DNA from: an uncultured Rikenellaceae bacterium
GTDB lineage: Bacteria; Bacteroidota; Bacteroidia; Bacteroidales; Rikenellaceae
DNA length: 64,000 bases
Assembly: GCA_910577285.1 (NCBI GenBank)
Contig: CAJTLO010000003.1
Coordinates: forward strand, 225,439-289,438
Direction: 5' to 3'
Below are positions 9,510 to 18,993 of this stretch, piece after piece. The first letter of the stretch is position 1; each line of letters opens with the position of its first letter. Position numbers and translations under genes: made by a program. The notes below the pieces were generated by a model. It had not been told where the DNA came from. It did not search any database and was given only the letters and a program-made list of their open reading frames with translations.

Positions 9510-12011
9510 TTATGCTTCCGGGTGGGTATCCTCGGTCGGACATCCGCTCTTTTGGCGCCGGTCGCTCCTTACCGCCCCGGTCGCCGCCGCGGCGAATCCG
9601 GCCAGGATGACCAGCGAACAGAGAAGCGTTACGGCCGATGCCTCCCGGAACCGGGGAGCGCGGAAGACGAACTCCACGGTGTGGTGTCCGGCGGGCAGCT
9701 CCATGGCCCGCAGGACGTAGTCGGCACGGAAATAGGGGGCCTCCGCTCCGTCCACATAGGCTTTCCACCCCTTGTCGTAATAGATCTCGGAGAAGACGGC
9801 GATGCCTTCCGAGGCTGCGTCGTATTCGTAGGTGAGGCGGTTTACCCGGTAGTCGGTCAGGCGGATGGAAGCGGCGGAGTCGGCCGTGCCGCGAATCGAG
9901 AGCCGGTCGGTGAAGCGCCTCTCGGCCACGGCCTGCCGTTTGGTGTCGATATGCGCCAGCGCATCGATCTCTTCGGCGGGCGTATCGACCGGTGTCACCT
10001 CCCCGACGAACCATGCCGCGCCGTTGGCGTCGGGATTGAATTGCGCCTCCAGTCGGCCGTTCCGGTCGGGGACGATGAAGTAGCGCGTGTTGAGCATATT
10101 GTAGACCTCCGCGTTCATCGGGACGAGGTGGCGGTCGATGAGGTCCTGGTAGCGTTGCAGCTTGGCGCCGTGGTAGCCGCCCACGGAGCGGTGGAAGTAG
10201 GAGGTGGTGGCGTCGCTGAAGGTGCTCACCGCGAAGTTGGCCACCCGGTAGCCCGGTGCGGTATCCTCCAGGATCGCCTTGTCCGCCTCGGAGGGGTAGA
10301 GCTGTGTGCGCCGCGCCGGCACGAAGTCGTCCCACGAGAGGTAGCGCATGTCGGCCGGAAGAAGGTCGAGACACACCAGTCCGGCGAAGCAGGCGATCAG
10401 TACGCCCCGTTTCATGCGGTCTTTGGCGTAGAGCAGTACGAGCCCGGCCGACACGAGTACGAAGAGCAGCGAACGCCATGCGTCGGCCCGGAGCATCTTC
10501 GCCCGTTCGGCGGCCATGGCATCCGATACGTAGTCGGCGAATTGCCGGGCTCCGGATTCATTGAAGCCGGCGTGGGCGGCGATGTTGTAGAGCAGCGGGT
10601 AGTCGCCCGGTGCGGCGAAGCCGAACATCTTCGGTCCGAAGAGGACGAAGAGCAGTGCGGTGCCTCCCGTGATGCCCGTGGCCCAGGCGAGTCCTTTCCG
10701 CAGTTTCGCGGCGGGAACCCGGCCCTGCCAGAGCTCCATGAGCAGCAGGCCGGCCAGCAGGGGGAATGTCCACTGTACCACGACCAGGGCCGTGGAAACC
10801 GCCCGGAATTTGTTGTAGCCGGGAAGTATACGGAAGCAGAGCTCCGTGAACCACATCATGTGGCTTCCCCAGGCGAGAAAGAGTGCCAATACGCTCACCG
10901 CCAGCAACCACCATTTCCTGTTGCCCTCCAGCACGAACAGGCCGAGCACGGCGAGGAAAATCACCACCGCGCCCAGGTAGGTGGGACCGGCCGTTCCGGG
11001 TTGGTCGCCCCAATAGGTCCCCACGGGCAGATCGACGGGGCGGGCACCGAAATGGGCGAGCACGTCGGCTACCGGGCCGTCCGGAGCGAAAGGTTGTGCC
11101 GACGAACCTCCCGCGAGGTTCGGGATGAACAGGTTGAAACTCTCTGTACGGCCGTAGCTCCAGGCCGTGGCGTATTCCAGGTCGAGTCCGCGTTGCGCAG
11201 CCTCGGTTCCGCGGTCGGCGGCGGCCAGCTCCGAGCCGCCCCGCGTGGTGTCGGCGGCGTGCTGCGCCGTGAAGTAGAGCGGTGCGAAGTTGGAGCCTAC
11301 GGCCAGCGCGGCGGCCAGCAGGAGGGCGCCCGACGCTTTCCAGAAGCGCGGCAACGCCCGGCTCCGGAAGGCCCGTACGAATTCGTTGATGAGCAGGGCG
11401 AGTATGACCAGCAGGAAGTAGTAGGTGATTTGCGGGTGGTTGGCCGATATTTCGAGGGAGGCGGCCAGTGCCGCCAGCGAGGCCCCGAACCAGAGGTGTC
11501 GTCCGCGGTAGGTGTAGACGATCGCTCCGATCAGCAGGGGTATGTAGGCCAGGGCCCACACTTTGGAGATGTGGCCCGCTCCGATGATGAGGATCGTGTA
11601 GGTCGAGAAGCCGTAAGCCAGCGCCGGAACGATGCCCACCCACGGGTTCATCTTCCACAGCAGCGTCATGAGCCAGAAGCAGAGCATGGCCGTGAAGATG
11701 AGCACCGCCGGTTCGCCCATCGCCCGCACGGGCAGTTTCGAGGCGTGGCGTATGATCCATGCCGGAACCTTGAAGTCGATCATGTAGGAGGGCATGCCGC
11801 TGAACGAACTGCCCGTCCATTGCGGATCTTCGCCGTACTGCTCCACGTGGCGTTCGATGTCCGCACTCGCCCCCACGTATTGCGTGACGTCGTGCATGTC
11901 GAGCTTTTCGCCCCGGAACTGGGGGGCGAAATAGAGCATCGAAACCAGCAGAAAGATGACGGGGGCTGCTACGTAGGGCAGCCAGCGGAGGTTTTTCCCT
12001 TGTTTGTCCAT
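9510..12011 (-). CDS. YfhO-family polytopic membrane protein
   Basis: An 833-residue protein with many transmembrane helices through about the first 600 residues and a soluble C-terminal beta-rich part (RLTDYRVNRLTYEYDAASEG, DKGWKAYVDG, ELPAGHHTVEFVFR), ending with another helix. This is the YfhO architecture, a GT-C-like membrane family; characterised members take part in glycosylating lipoteichoic acid or exported polymers, but the substrate in Bacteroidota is unknown. The start at 12011 (MDKQGKNLRWLPYVAAPV) puts the first helix at the N-terminus; 66 extra in-frame residues upstream do not look coding. It directly precedes ftsX. Confidence 0.86.
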   Translation of the reverse strand: MDKQGKNLRWLPYVAAPVIFLLVSMLYFAPQFRGEKLDMHDVTQYVGASADIERHVEQYGEDPQWTGSSFSGMPSYMIDFKVPAWIIRHASKLPVRAMGEPAVLIFTAMLCFWLMTLLWKMNPWVGIVPALAYGFSTYTILIIGAGHISKVWALAYIPLLIGAIVYTYRGRHLWFGASLAALAASLEISANHPQITYYFLLVILALLINEFVRAFRSRALPRFWKASGALLLAAALAVGSNFAPLYFTAQHAADTTRGGSELAAADRGTEAAQRGLDLEYATAWSYGRTESFNLFIPNLAGGSSAQPFAPDGPVADVLAHFGARPVDLPVGTYWGDQPGTAGPTYLGAVVIFLAVLGLFVLEGNRKWWLLAVSVLALFLAWGSHMMWFTELCFRILPGYNKFRAVSTALVVVQWTFPLLAGLLLMELWQGRVPAAKLRKGLAWATGITGGTALLFVLFGPKMFGFAAPGDYPLLYNIAAHAGFNESGARQFADYVSDAMAAERAKMLRADAWRSLLFVLVSAGLVLLYAKDRMKRGVLIACFAGLVCLDLLPADMRYLSWDDFVPARRTQLYPSEADKAILEDTAPGYRVANFAVSTFSDATTSYFHRSVGGYHGAKLQRYQDLIDRHLVPMNAEVYNMLNTRYFIVPDRNGRLEAQFNPDANGAAWFVGEVTPVDTPAEEIDALAHIDTKRQAVAERRFTDRLSIRGTADSAASIRLTDYRVNRLTYEYDAASEGIAVFSEIYYDKGWKAYVDGAEAPYFRADYVLRAMELPAGHHTVEFVFRAPRFREASAVTLLCSLVILAGFAAAATGAVRSDRRQKSGCPTEDTHPEA

Positions 12012-12196
12012 GGCGGGCGTCTGTTTTCGTATCCCGCAAAGTAACGAAAAATAGTTGAGATTATGAACTCGCTCCGTCCCGCCGCCGGGCGGCCGGGCGT
12101 CGGCGGAGCTGCTTTCCGCGGCGCTCGGTGCGGAAAAAATGGGAGGAAAATGCGCGGCGTCGGGGCGACACGCGTATTCTCTTCGGAATTTTCCAC

Positions 12197-12204
12197 TACC
12201 TTTG
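12197..12204 (+). promoter_or_regulatory. -7 element (TACCTTTG) for the polyprenyl synthase gene
   Basis: An exact TAnnTTTG element ends 16 bp before the ATG at 12221. If transcription starts about 6-7 bp downstream, the leader is only about 10 nt, so translation may depend little on a Shine-Dalgarno sequence. Confidence 0.6.
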
Positions 12205-12220
12205 GGCATTCGTTCGGCAC

Positions 12221-13201
12221 ATGGACAGGTTAAACGAGATAAGGCAACCGCTCGAAAGGGAGTTCGGGGAGTACGAGGCGTTCATGCAGCGTGCGCTGTA
12301 CAGCGACAACGAGTTCGTCGCAGGCATCATGGACTACATCGTTTCCTCGCGCGGCAAGGGCATCCGGCCCCTGCTCGTCTTCCTGTGTGCCGGGATACAC
12401 GCCAAATACGGAATCGGGAAACGCGCCTACCTTGCCGCCCTCATGGTGGAGATGCTGCACAACGCATCGCTCGTACACGACGATGTGGTGGATGGTTCCG
12501 ATACCCGTCACGGCAAACCGACGGTGCACAGCCGGTGGGATGCACGCGTGTCGGTGCTTTCGGGCGACTACATCCTGGCACGCAGCTATGTGTTGGGCAT
12601 GCAGAGCGCCCAGTTCGACATCGTTTCCTACATTACGGCCGGCATCTCCGAACTCGTGGAGGGGGAGCTTATCCAGAGCGAGCTCAACAGCAGCCGTCGC
12701 ATGTCGCGCGAGTCGTACCTGGAGGTCATTTTCAAAAAGACGGCCATCCTGATGGGGGTGAGCTGCGGTGCGGGGGCCATGGCCTCCGGCGCCGCAGCGA
12801 CCGGGGTGGGGCTGGCCCGCCAGATAGGGCTCGACCTGGGCATGGCATTCCAGATCAAAGACGACATTCTCGATTATGCGCCCGCCGAGCAGACGGGGAA
12901 ATCCTCCTGCGCCGATCTGCGCGAGGGGAAGATAACCCTGCCGTTGATCGCCATCCTCGAACGGTGCGACGATCGGGAGCGGGCCCGGATCGTGGAAAAG
13001 GTGAAAGCGGCCGGCGACGATCCCGAACGGATCGCGGAGATCGCCTCGTTCGTCCGTAGCGAAGGGGGAATGGAAGCTGCGCAGAAGGTGATGGAGGAGT
13101 ACCTCGACCGGGCACGCAGCATCATCGTCACCTATCCCGAATCGGCCTACCGTCGTTCGCTCGAATTGCTTTGCGACTATATCGGCGACCGGAAACGGTA
13201 G
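12221..13201 (+). CDS. Polyprenyl (octaprenyl-type) diphosphate synthase
   Basis: A trans-isoprenyl diphosphate synthase that extends allylic diphosphates with isopentenyl diphosphate, most likely making the menaquinone side chain. The 326-residue product has the first aspartate-rich motif in LVHDDVVDGSDTRHGKPT (DDVVD), the second in IKDDILDY (DDILD), and the substrate-binding GKGIRPLLV. I chose the ATG at 12221 because a promoter element ends just before it; the frame is open 31 codons further upstream but that part is not family-like. Chain length cannot be read from sequence alone. ispF and mqnC, elsewhere in the window, belong to the same isoprenoid/menaquinone network. Confidence 0.93.
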   Translation: MDRLNEIRQPLEREFGEYEAFMQRALYSDNEFVAGIMDYIVSSRGKGIRPLLVFLCAGIHAKYGIGKRAYLAALMVEMLHNASLVHDDVVDGSDTRHGKPTVHSRWDARVSVLSGDYILARSYVLGMQSAQFDIVSYITAGISELVEGELIQSELNSSRRMSRESYLEVIFKKTAILMGVSCGAGAMASGAAATGVGLARQIGLDLGMAFQIKDDILDYAPAEQTGKSSCADLREGKITLPLIAILERCDDRERARIVEKVKAAGDDPERIAEIASFVRSEGGMEAAQKVMEEYLDRARSIIVTYPESAYRRSLELLCDYIGDRKR

Positions 13202-13329
13202 CCGGAGGATTCCGTATCGCCGGTGTTTTTCGTCGGTGTCGTATTCGGCCCGATTTCCTGTTTTTGTTTTCTCCCTTTAAATCGTGGGTGCGTGCGTCGT
13301 ATCGTGAGGGTGTGACGGAGGGTAAGGAT

Positions 13330-14216
13330 TTACTCTTCTCGTGGAGGCTGCTCGGAATATGGCACCAAGGTGGCGAAGCCGCTTTGAATGGCACGACAGG
13401 AAGAGGCGGTCGGAATCTCGTTCTGCTGGCATTGCTTCCGGTAGTGTGATGGCGATGCGCCGATATGTTTCCGAAAAACCCGGATGAAGTGCGGCAGGTC
13501 GTTGAATCCTACGAGATAGCAAATCTCCGACACCCCTTTGGGCGAATGTTTCAGCAAATCGCAAGCCATGTTCAGACGGTATTGCGTGACGAACTGCGAA
13601 AAGGTCATTCCCTTGCACCGCTTGAAATAGGAACAGAACGCCGAACGGTTCATGCCCACCTCCGCCGCAATGTCGTCCAACGCGATGGAATGAACGTAGT
13701 GCTTCATCACGTATGCGCAAATCTGCTGCATACGCCGTACATCCTTTTCGATACGCATCGGTTTACCCGCAAATGTATGGTCGGACGAAGTGAAGATGAC
13801 AGGAAGCAGCCGGAACATCGTGCTCAAACGTCCCAATTCGTCCATACCGTTTATTTCGGATAGTGTCCTACGGATAACCCGTGAGCTCTCCGGTCCGAAC
13901 TTCAGCGCATCGGTCGGAAACATCACGTCCGCCAGTCTGTTTCGCAATTCGGGAAATACTTCCATGCACCGCTCAACTAAAGAATGGCTGAAAGCCACCA
14001 TCAGATAACGGACACAACCGTTCTCGTCCGCACTGTCGGCTGCGTATTCCCAGCGATGAAGCATCGACGGAGAATCAACGCCACATCGCCTGCCGCAAAA
14101 GGCTGTAATGTGTCGCCTGCCATTCGGTTGCCCTTCCCGTGAACCACATAATACAATTCCCACGCATCGTGACGGTATCGTTTGTCGGAAGCATGACTTG
14201 ACTGACTCGGATGCAA
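13330..14216 (-). pseudogene. AraC-family transcriptional regulator, frameshifted
   Basis: Two minus-strand frames together make one AraC regulator. The 14216-14070 part encodes the cupin-like sensor start (HDAWELYYVVHGKG, AAGDVALI); the sequence then continues in another frame from PSMLHRWEYAA to the C-terminal double HTH (IALDDIAAEVGMNRSAFCSYF and GFNDLPHFIRVFRKHIGASP). Adding one base near 14070, where the minus strand reads CTCCGTCG and CTCCCGTCG would be expected, restores GDVALI-L-PSMLHRW. Either the gene is a recent pseudogene or there is a base-call error. It is divergent from the nitroreductase gene, so it probably once controlled it. The N-terminal start is uncertain: no ATG is available, and the TTG at 14216 is a guess. 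Confidence 0.75.
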
Positions 14217-14269
14217 ATATGCGACAATTGTTTGAGATTATAGTGCAAATAGAGGGCAATTGAGCGGGC

Positions 14270-14277
14270 TATCTTTG
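14270..14277 (+). promoter_or_regulatory. -7 element (TATCTTTG) for the nitroreductase gene
   Basis: An exact TAnnTTTG match 24 bp before the ATG at 14302, in the intergenic region shared with the AraC gene. No good -33 TTG is seen at the usual distance, which would fit an activated promoter. Confidence 0.5.
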
Positions 14278-14301
14278 CGGACGAAATCAAAACTATTGGT
14301 T

Positions 14302-14928
14302 ATGGAACTGTACGAAGCATTGGAGAAGCGCCGCACCTACCGCGACTACTCCGACCGTGAAGTAAGCGAGGAAGTCCTTAAAAGAGTAATCGGTGCCGCG
14401 TTCAAAGCCCCGACCAACGACCACCTGCGTCAGCTTGAGTTCATCGTGGTGCGCGGACGTGAGCATATCGCCGAAGTAATCGAGCCGCTTGCCAAGAACA
14501 AGGAAGCGTTCAAAAAGTTGGTGCATGAAGTGGATGAATCGGGCGACAAGGACAAGATGGAGATGTTCGCCGACGCCCTGCCCAAGCAACAGCGTATGCT
14601 GATGCAGAGCGGCCTGCTGATCCTGCCCTTCTTCCGTCAGAAACAAAGTCCGCTGCTGCGGCCTGTGGAGCAAAGCTTGCTCAACTATTTCGCTTCGGCA
14701 TGGTGCGCACTGGAGAATATGCTGCTCGCCGCTACGGCCGAAGGATTGGGAACCGTGTTCCATATTCCCGTTGCCGACGAAGTGGAAAAAATCAAGAAGA
14801 TTGTCGGTGCTCCTGAAGGTTACGAGTTCACCTGTCTGCTTACGATGGGCTATCCCGCAGAAAACGCCTTTCTGCCCAGACAAAAAGAGATCGACGTCGA
14901 GGAGCGGATACATACGAACGTCTGGTAG
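14302..14928 (+). CDS. Nitroreductase-family FMN oxidoreductase
   Basis: A 208-residue member of the nitroreductase superfamily, which uses FMN and NAD(P)H to reduce nitro compounds, quinones or flavins. The family start is clear (EALEKRRTYRDYSDREVSEEVL, with KAPTNDHLRQLEFIVV following), as is the LAATAEGLGTVFHIP segment near the FMN site and the GYP motif close to the C-terminus. The start at 14302 has the typical MELYEALEKRR N-terminus; the frame upstream is open but not family-like. It is divergent from the AraC-type regulator. The physiological substrate is unknown. Confidence 0.9.
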   Translation: MELYEALEKRRTYRDYSDREVSEEVLKRVIGAAFKAPTNDHLRQLEFIVVRGREHIAEVIEPLAKNKEAFKKLVHEVDESGDKDKMEMFADALPKQQRMLMQSGLLILPFFRQKQSPLLRPVEQSLLNYFASAWCALENMLLAATAEGLGTVFHIPVADEVEKIKKIVGAPEGYEFTCLLTMGYPAENAFLPRQKEIDVEERIHTNVW

Positions 14929-14977
14929 TGCGGGGATAGGAAAGGCGCGACAGGGACGGCGGATGCAGTTGGCCCCG

Positions 14978-15565
14978 CTACGGCAGCCAGTCGATGAGGT
15001 TGTCGCCGCGGTGCTCCTCGCGCCAGGCCATGAGGCCGGCGTAGTCCCTCACTCCGCCCGAGAGCACCGCCGCGTAGTATTCCGCGCCGATGACGGGCTC
15101 CGTGTCGGGGGTCTGGTATTTGAGCCGCAGGATGGTGTCGCGCGTTTCGTCGGTCAGGACGGCGCCGATGCGCGAAGCCATGCGTTCGGCGAAGCCGTCG
15201 TAGGCCGAGCCGCGTCGGATGTGGATCATGTCCATCTTCCACATGCGTCCGTCCCGGTCGCGGTAGGCGGCGTGCCACTCGATGCACTCCTCTTCGGTGT
15301 CGATCAGGTTGGTGTATTCGATACGGGTGATGCCCGGATGCGAGGCGATGAGCGCCGCGGCACGGAAGCTCTCCTGCACCGAAAGGGTGTCGGTGTAGAC
15401 GTGCATGTCGATGTCGAGTTTCTTCATCATCAGGCCCGTGGAGAGGCTGCCGATGAGGTTCACCTGCGCTCCGATCGCCTCCCAGCTTTCGACCAGTTTC
15501 GTTTCGGCAATGATCTCCCGGCCTCGCCGTTGATTCTCCTCGGCGATCTTCCTGTACGCTTCCAT
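14978..15565 (-). CDS. Nucleotidyltransferase-fold protein, uncharacterised
   Basis: A 195-residue soluble protein. The segment LIGSLSTGLMMKKLDIDMHVY fits the polymerase-beta nucleotidyltransferase signature (hydrophobic-G-S, about ten residues, then D-h-D), and a third acidic residue may be in KMDMIHI. This suggests a minimal nucleotidyltransferase, but the substrate is unknown and the assignment rests on one motif. The ATG at 15565 lies 28 bp after a TACCTTTG element; in-frame codons further upstream, into the 15.6-15.8 kb region, do not look coding. It converges with the nitroreductase gene, with 49 bp between them. Confidence 0.65.
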   Translation of the reverse strand: MEAYRKIAEENQRRGREIIAETKLVESWEAIGAQVNLIGSLSTGLMMKKLDIDMHVYTDTLSVQESFRAAALIASHPGITRIEYTNLIDTEEECIEWHAAYRDRDGRMWKMDMIHIRRGSAYDGFAERMASRIGAVLTDETRDTILRLKYQTPDTEPVIGAEYYAAVLSGGVRDYAGLMAWREEHRGDNLIDWLP

Positions 15566-15593
15566 AGCTGTTTCCGTTTGGGTTCGAAGGGCG

Positions 15594-15601
15594 CAAAGGT
15601 A
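15594..15601 (-). promoter_or_regulatory. -7 element (TACCTTTG) for the nucleotidyltransferase-like gene
   Basis: On the minus strand 15601 to 15594 reads TACCTTTG, an exact consensus match 28 bp upstream of the start at 15565. Confidence 0.6.
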
Positions 15602-16019
15602 ATAAAAAGAAGAGGAGGAAAAGACGGATGTCGTATCGGGTTGATCTGAAATACTCGCTTCCGTCGGATCGCTTCGCGACGCTTTCCGGACGGAACGGCC
15701 GGGAGGCGCTTTCGATGTTCGGCGAGTGGTTTGTGAAACATGTCGTTCGCCTGTAGCGAGTCCCGGAGAGGCTTTGAGTGTTTTGCTAACTTGCTTTAGT
15801 TTAGTGTGTTTGTCTTGATGAAGATGCAAAATGTACCCTCTTGGACCACCTCTCTGCTTCTGCGATTTTCAATAATCTACTGCCTTGCCGCTGCAAGAAC
15901 TCTATTACAAGAATGATGCTTTTAGACGGTTCTATGGTGGAATCAACCGTTGAAAGTTCTAATTGACATCCTCAGACATACCACCTTCAAGTGAATATAC
16001 GACCTGCGAAGAGGTATAT
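15602..16019. other. Gene-free stretch between the NTase-like gene and fic
   Basis: About 420 bp with no convincing coding frame on either strand. The part from about 15780 on is more AT-rich than the flanking core genes, like the adjacent fic gene, so it may belong to the same acquired segment. I see no repeat, hairpin or transposase remnant in it. Confidence 0.4.
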
Positions 16020-17087
16020 TTATTGTGTCAGAAATACTCTCCAGCTACCGCCTTTTTCTCCGCGCTCTACATACTTTTTTGAGATGAGCTGGTCCAGCAA
16101 TTTTTGGATTGCTGTGATGCTGATTCCGGTTTCTTCTTTCATGTCTGCGAGTGTCAGTGTCGGCTGGGTTCGCATGGCGTTCAGAATTTTAGTGTAGTTG
16201 GTGGTGCGGAAGGCAATACGCTCTCCGTCATACCACCATACGTTTTCATTTTTCTCGCTTACAAACAATACATCGTTATATATCTCTGTCGCTACCAACT
16301 CGTTGAAATATTTTAGAAACGTGCGTATATCCTTGATGTCTGCGTGGGCGCCGTCGCTCGGCACAGGACCTACTTCGAGGTCTGCCTGATGTAGTGCTTC
16401 CAAATATTCGTTTTTCTTGCGGCTGCGGACTACAATCATCGGATAATCATGGCGCGTGAGAATATAATTCACCATCAGTCGGGCAATACGTCCGTTCCCG
16501 TCTTCAAAGGGATGTATGCGGATATAGCGGTAATGGAACAACGCGGCCAACTCAACTGGCGATAGTTTGCCCTCCTGTTCAGCGGTATTGTACCAGTCAA
16601 CCAAATCAGCCATAAGACCGGGCGTTTCCTCCGGCGAAGCATACTCGAATCGGTCACCGTATCTTGTGATTACGCTGTTAGGTCTTGTCTTATATTGCCC
16701 TGTGTGTATGACATAGCTTGTCTGTACGCCACCCGGCAAATTACGATAGACTGTGTAATCCTCGCGTAAAAGGGTCTTATGCAATGTCCGGATAAAATTC
16801 TGTGTCAATGGTATATCCTTAACTGCGGCTTCCTCTTCCATCATCCGCAGACCAACATTACTTGCTGTCATTTCCTCAACGTCGCGCACATCGGCCTCGC
16901 CGATTACTTTGCCGAACAGCAACAGGATTTCTGTCTGCCCATAAGTTAGCGTGTTGCCCTCGATATGGTTATTATTGTAGTTAAAATCCACGGTAAAACG
17001 ACGGCTAAGTCTCTCCCGGTCCTTTTCGGACAAGGGTTGAATGTTCTGCCAAGCGGCAAGTGCTTTTTTGATATTGAGATACTTCAT
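16020..17087 (-). CDS. Fic-domain protein (probable AMPylator) with C-terminal winged helix
   Basis: A 355-residue protein with a complete Fic motif, HPFEDGNGR (192-200), which is needed to transfer AMP (or another phosphate-containing group) to a target hydroxyl. The N-terminal part has HIEGN (41-45), the place of the autoinhibitory helix of class II Fic proteins; the usual Ser/Thr four residues before the Glu is Asn here. The C-terminal about 75 residues look like a winged helix (NAMRTQPTLTLADMKEETG). The gene stands alone, preceded by TAACTTTG at 17111-17118; no antitoxin-like gene is next to it. Its AT-richer composition suggests horizontal gain. The targets are unknown. Confidence 0.9.
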   Translation of the reverse strand: MKYLNIKKALAAWQNIQPLSEKDRERLSRRFTVDFNYNNNHIEGNTLTYGQTEILLLFGKVIGEADVRDVEEMTASNVGLRMMEEEAAVKDIPLTQNFIRTLHKTLLREDYTVYRNLPGGVQTSYVIHTGQYKTRPNSVITRYGDRFEYASPEETPGLMADLVDWYNTAEQEGKLSPVELAALFHYRYIRIHPFEDGNGRIARLMVNYILTRHDYPMIVVRSRKKNEYLEALHQADLEVGPVPSDGAHADIKDIRTFLKYFNELVATEIYNDVLFVSEKNENVWWYDGERIAFRTTNYTKILNAMRTQPTLTLADMKEETGISITAIQKLLDQLISKKYVERGEKGGSWRVFLTQ

Positions 17088-17110
17088 ACGGAATTCGTGT
17101 TACACCCGTG

Positions 17111-17118
17111 CAAAGTTA
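17111..17118 (-). promoter_or_regulatory. -7 element (TAACTTTG) for fic
   Basis: The minus strand from 17118 to 17111 reads TAACTTTG, an exact TAnnTTTG match 23 bp upstream of the fic ATG. Confidence 0.6.
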
Positions 17119-17278
17119 ATAATAAGTCTCGGAAAAAGGTTGTATTGGTATAACCTTTTATGCGTTTCTTTGCGTTCGTGAGCACTCGGAAATTACGAAA
17201 ATAGCGTATACTCCCGGAGAAGCCCTTCCTCCGGACGGCGCTTCTACCGGCGCGACAGACCCTTTCGGCCGAAAAAGA

Positions 17279-17305
17279 CCGGAGGCCCCGTTACAGGGCC
17301 TCCGG
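17279..17305 (-). terminator. Terminator of pepD
   Basis: A perfect 10-bp stem (17279-17288 with 17296-17305) lies 27 bp past the pepD stop. On the minus strand it is followed by a TCTTTTTC tract. A standard Rho-independent terminator. Confidence 0.85.
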
Positions 17306-17332
17306 CATAAAGAAAGAAGGTGTCGCAGTCGG

Positions 17333-18784
17333 TCAGAGCGTGCGGAGGAGTTCGATGAGGAACTTCCAGAACTTCTCCACGGTCGCGATTTCGAGGCGTT
17401 CGTCGGGCGAGTGCACGCCGCGAAGCGTCGGACCTACCGAGATCATTTCGAGTGTCGGGTATTTCTCGAGGAAGAGCCCGCACTCCAGACCCGCATGGAT
17501 TGCCCGTACTTTGGGCTGCGTGCCGAAGAGGCGTGCGTAGGCCTCCTCGGCCACTTTGAGCAGGCGGCTCGAGGGGTCGGGGTTCCAGCCGGGGTAACCT
17601 TCGCCATGTTCGACTTCGGCGCCGGCCAGGCGGAAGGCGGCCCCTACGGTGGCTGCGGCATCGGCTTTGGCGCTCTCTACCGAGGAGCGTTGCGAGGAGG
17701 TGACGACGATGCGCTCTCCGTCGGCGAACTTGACCGATGCGAGGTTGGTGGAGGTTTCCACGAGTCCCGGCATCGAACGGCTCATGGCCAGTACGCCGTT
17801 GGCCACCCCTTGCAGGGAGAGCAGCAATGCGTGCTGGGTGGCGGCGTCGATGACCGTCGCGGGCCGTTCCGTCTCCTTGAGTTCCAGCCGTACGCCGGCA
17901 TCGGTATATTTATACTCTTCGGCGAACTCCCCGGCCAGCCGTTCGGCCAGTCGCCGCATCGGATCGGCCTGTGCGGCGGGCACGCCGAAGATCGCGTAGG
18001 CTTCGCGGGGGATGGCGTTGCGCAGGTTCCCTCCGTCGAAACGGGCGAGGCGCAGCCCCAGCTGCTCCGCGCCGGCCAGCAGCAGACGCGTAAGGAGCTT
18101 GTTGGAGTTACCCAGTCCGTCGTTGATGTTGTCGCCCGAGTGGCCGCCCTTGAGGCCGGAGAGATCGGCACGCATCCATACCATCCCTTCCGGGGCGGGT
18201 TCCTGGCGGTAGCGGAAGGTCGCCACGGTGTCGATGCCGCCGGCGCAGCCGATGAAGATCTCGCCGTCGTCCTCCGAGTCGAGGTTGATGAGGTAGCGGC
18301 CCGAGAGCATGTCGGTGCCCAGGTTGAAGGCCCCCGTGAGGCCCGTTTCCTCGTCCACCGTGAAGAGTGCCTCCAGAGCGGGATGTTCCACGTCTTCGGT
18401 CACGAGCAGTGCGAGGGCGGTGGCCATGCCGATGCCGTCGTCGGCGCCCAGCGTCGTGCCGTGTGCCTTCACCCATTCGCCGTCGATGTAGGTCCGGATC
18501 GGGTCGTTCAGAAAGTCGAACGTCACGTCGGCGTTCTTCTCGCACACCATATCCATGTGGCTCTGGAGCACGACGGCGGGTTTGCCCTCCATGGAGGGGG
18601 TGGCCGGCTTGTACATCACGATGTTGCCGATGGCGTCCTTTCTGTAGTCGATGCCGCGCTTGCGGGCGAACTCCTCCAGATAGGCGATGATCTTTTCCTC
18701 TTTTTTCGACGGACGGGGGACCTGGGTGATCTCGTCGAAGATCTCCCATACGACCTTCGGTTCGAGTTTGCTGATCTCTGACAT
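17333..18784 (-). CDS. pepD: Aminoacyl-histidine dipeptidase (peptidase D, M20)
   Basis: A cytoplasmic dinuclear zinc dipeptidase that cleaves Xaa-His and other dipeptides. The 483-residue product shows the M20 metal ligands in order: QSHMDMVCEKN (His and general-base Asp), TTLGADDGIGMATALAL (bridging Asp) and DEETGLTGAF (catalytic Glu pair); the long insertion after this is the dimerisation domain, and AIHAGLECGLF near the C-terminus gives the last His ligand. I chose the ATG at 18784 (MSEISKLEPKVVWEIFDEI); ten upstream in-frame residues are basic and not family-like. Monocistronic, with its own terminator. Confidence 0.95.
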   Translation of the reverse strand: MSEISKLEPKVVWEIFDEITQVPRPSKKEEKIIAYLEEFARKRGIDYRKDAIGNIVMYKPATPSMEGKPAVVLQSHMDMVCEKNADVTFDFLNDPIRTYIDGEWVKAHGTTLGADDGIGMATALALLVTEDVEHPALEALFTVDEETGLTGAFNLGTDMLSGRYLINLDSEDDGEIFIGCAGGIDTVATFRYRQEPAPEGMVWMRADLSGLKGGHSGDNINDGLGNSNKLLTRLLLAGAEQLGLRLARFDGGNLRNAIPREAYAIFGVPAAQADPMRRLAERLAGEFAEEYKYTDAGVRLELKETERPATVIDAATQHALLLSLQGVANGVLAMSRSMPGLVETSTNLASVKFADGERIVVTSSQRSSVESAKADAAATVGAAFRLAGAEVEHGEGYPGWNPDPSSRLLKVAEEAYARLFGTQPKVRAIHAGLECGLFLEKYPTLEMISVGPTLRGVHSPDERLEIATVEKFWKFLIELLRTL

Positions 18785-18993
18785 AGTTTGGCTGTTTTTG
18801 CGGCGCTGCCTCATGCGGCGGTGCCGGTTCTCCGGAAAGTGTGCCGGGCCGGTCGGCCGTCGCTCCCGTGCAGGGCCTTGATTATCATGTTTAATACGTT
18901 GTTTCTGGATTTTCCGCCTTTCCCGGCGGACGGTAACGGAACGTAAAAATAGGGAAAATATCCGTAACTTGCAATCCTCTAAACCGAACGGAT

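Noticed and set aside
16020..17118. Fic toxin-antitoxin pair
   Set aside because: No small antitoxin-like gene lies next to the Fic gene; the flanking stretches have no coding frame of the right type.
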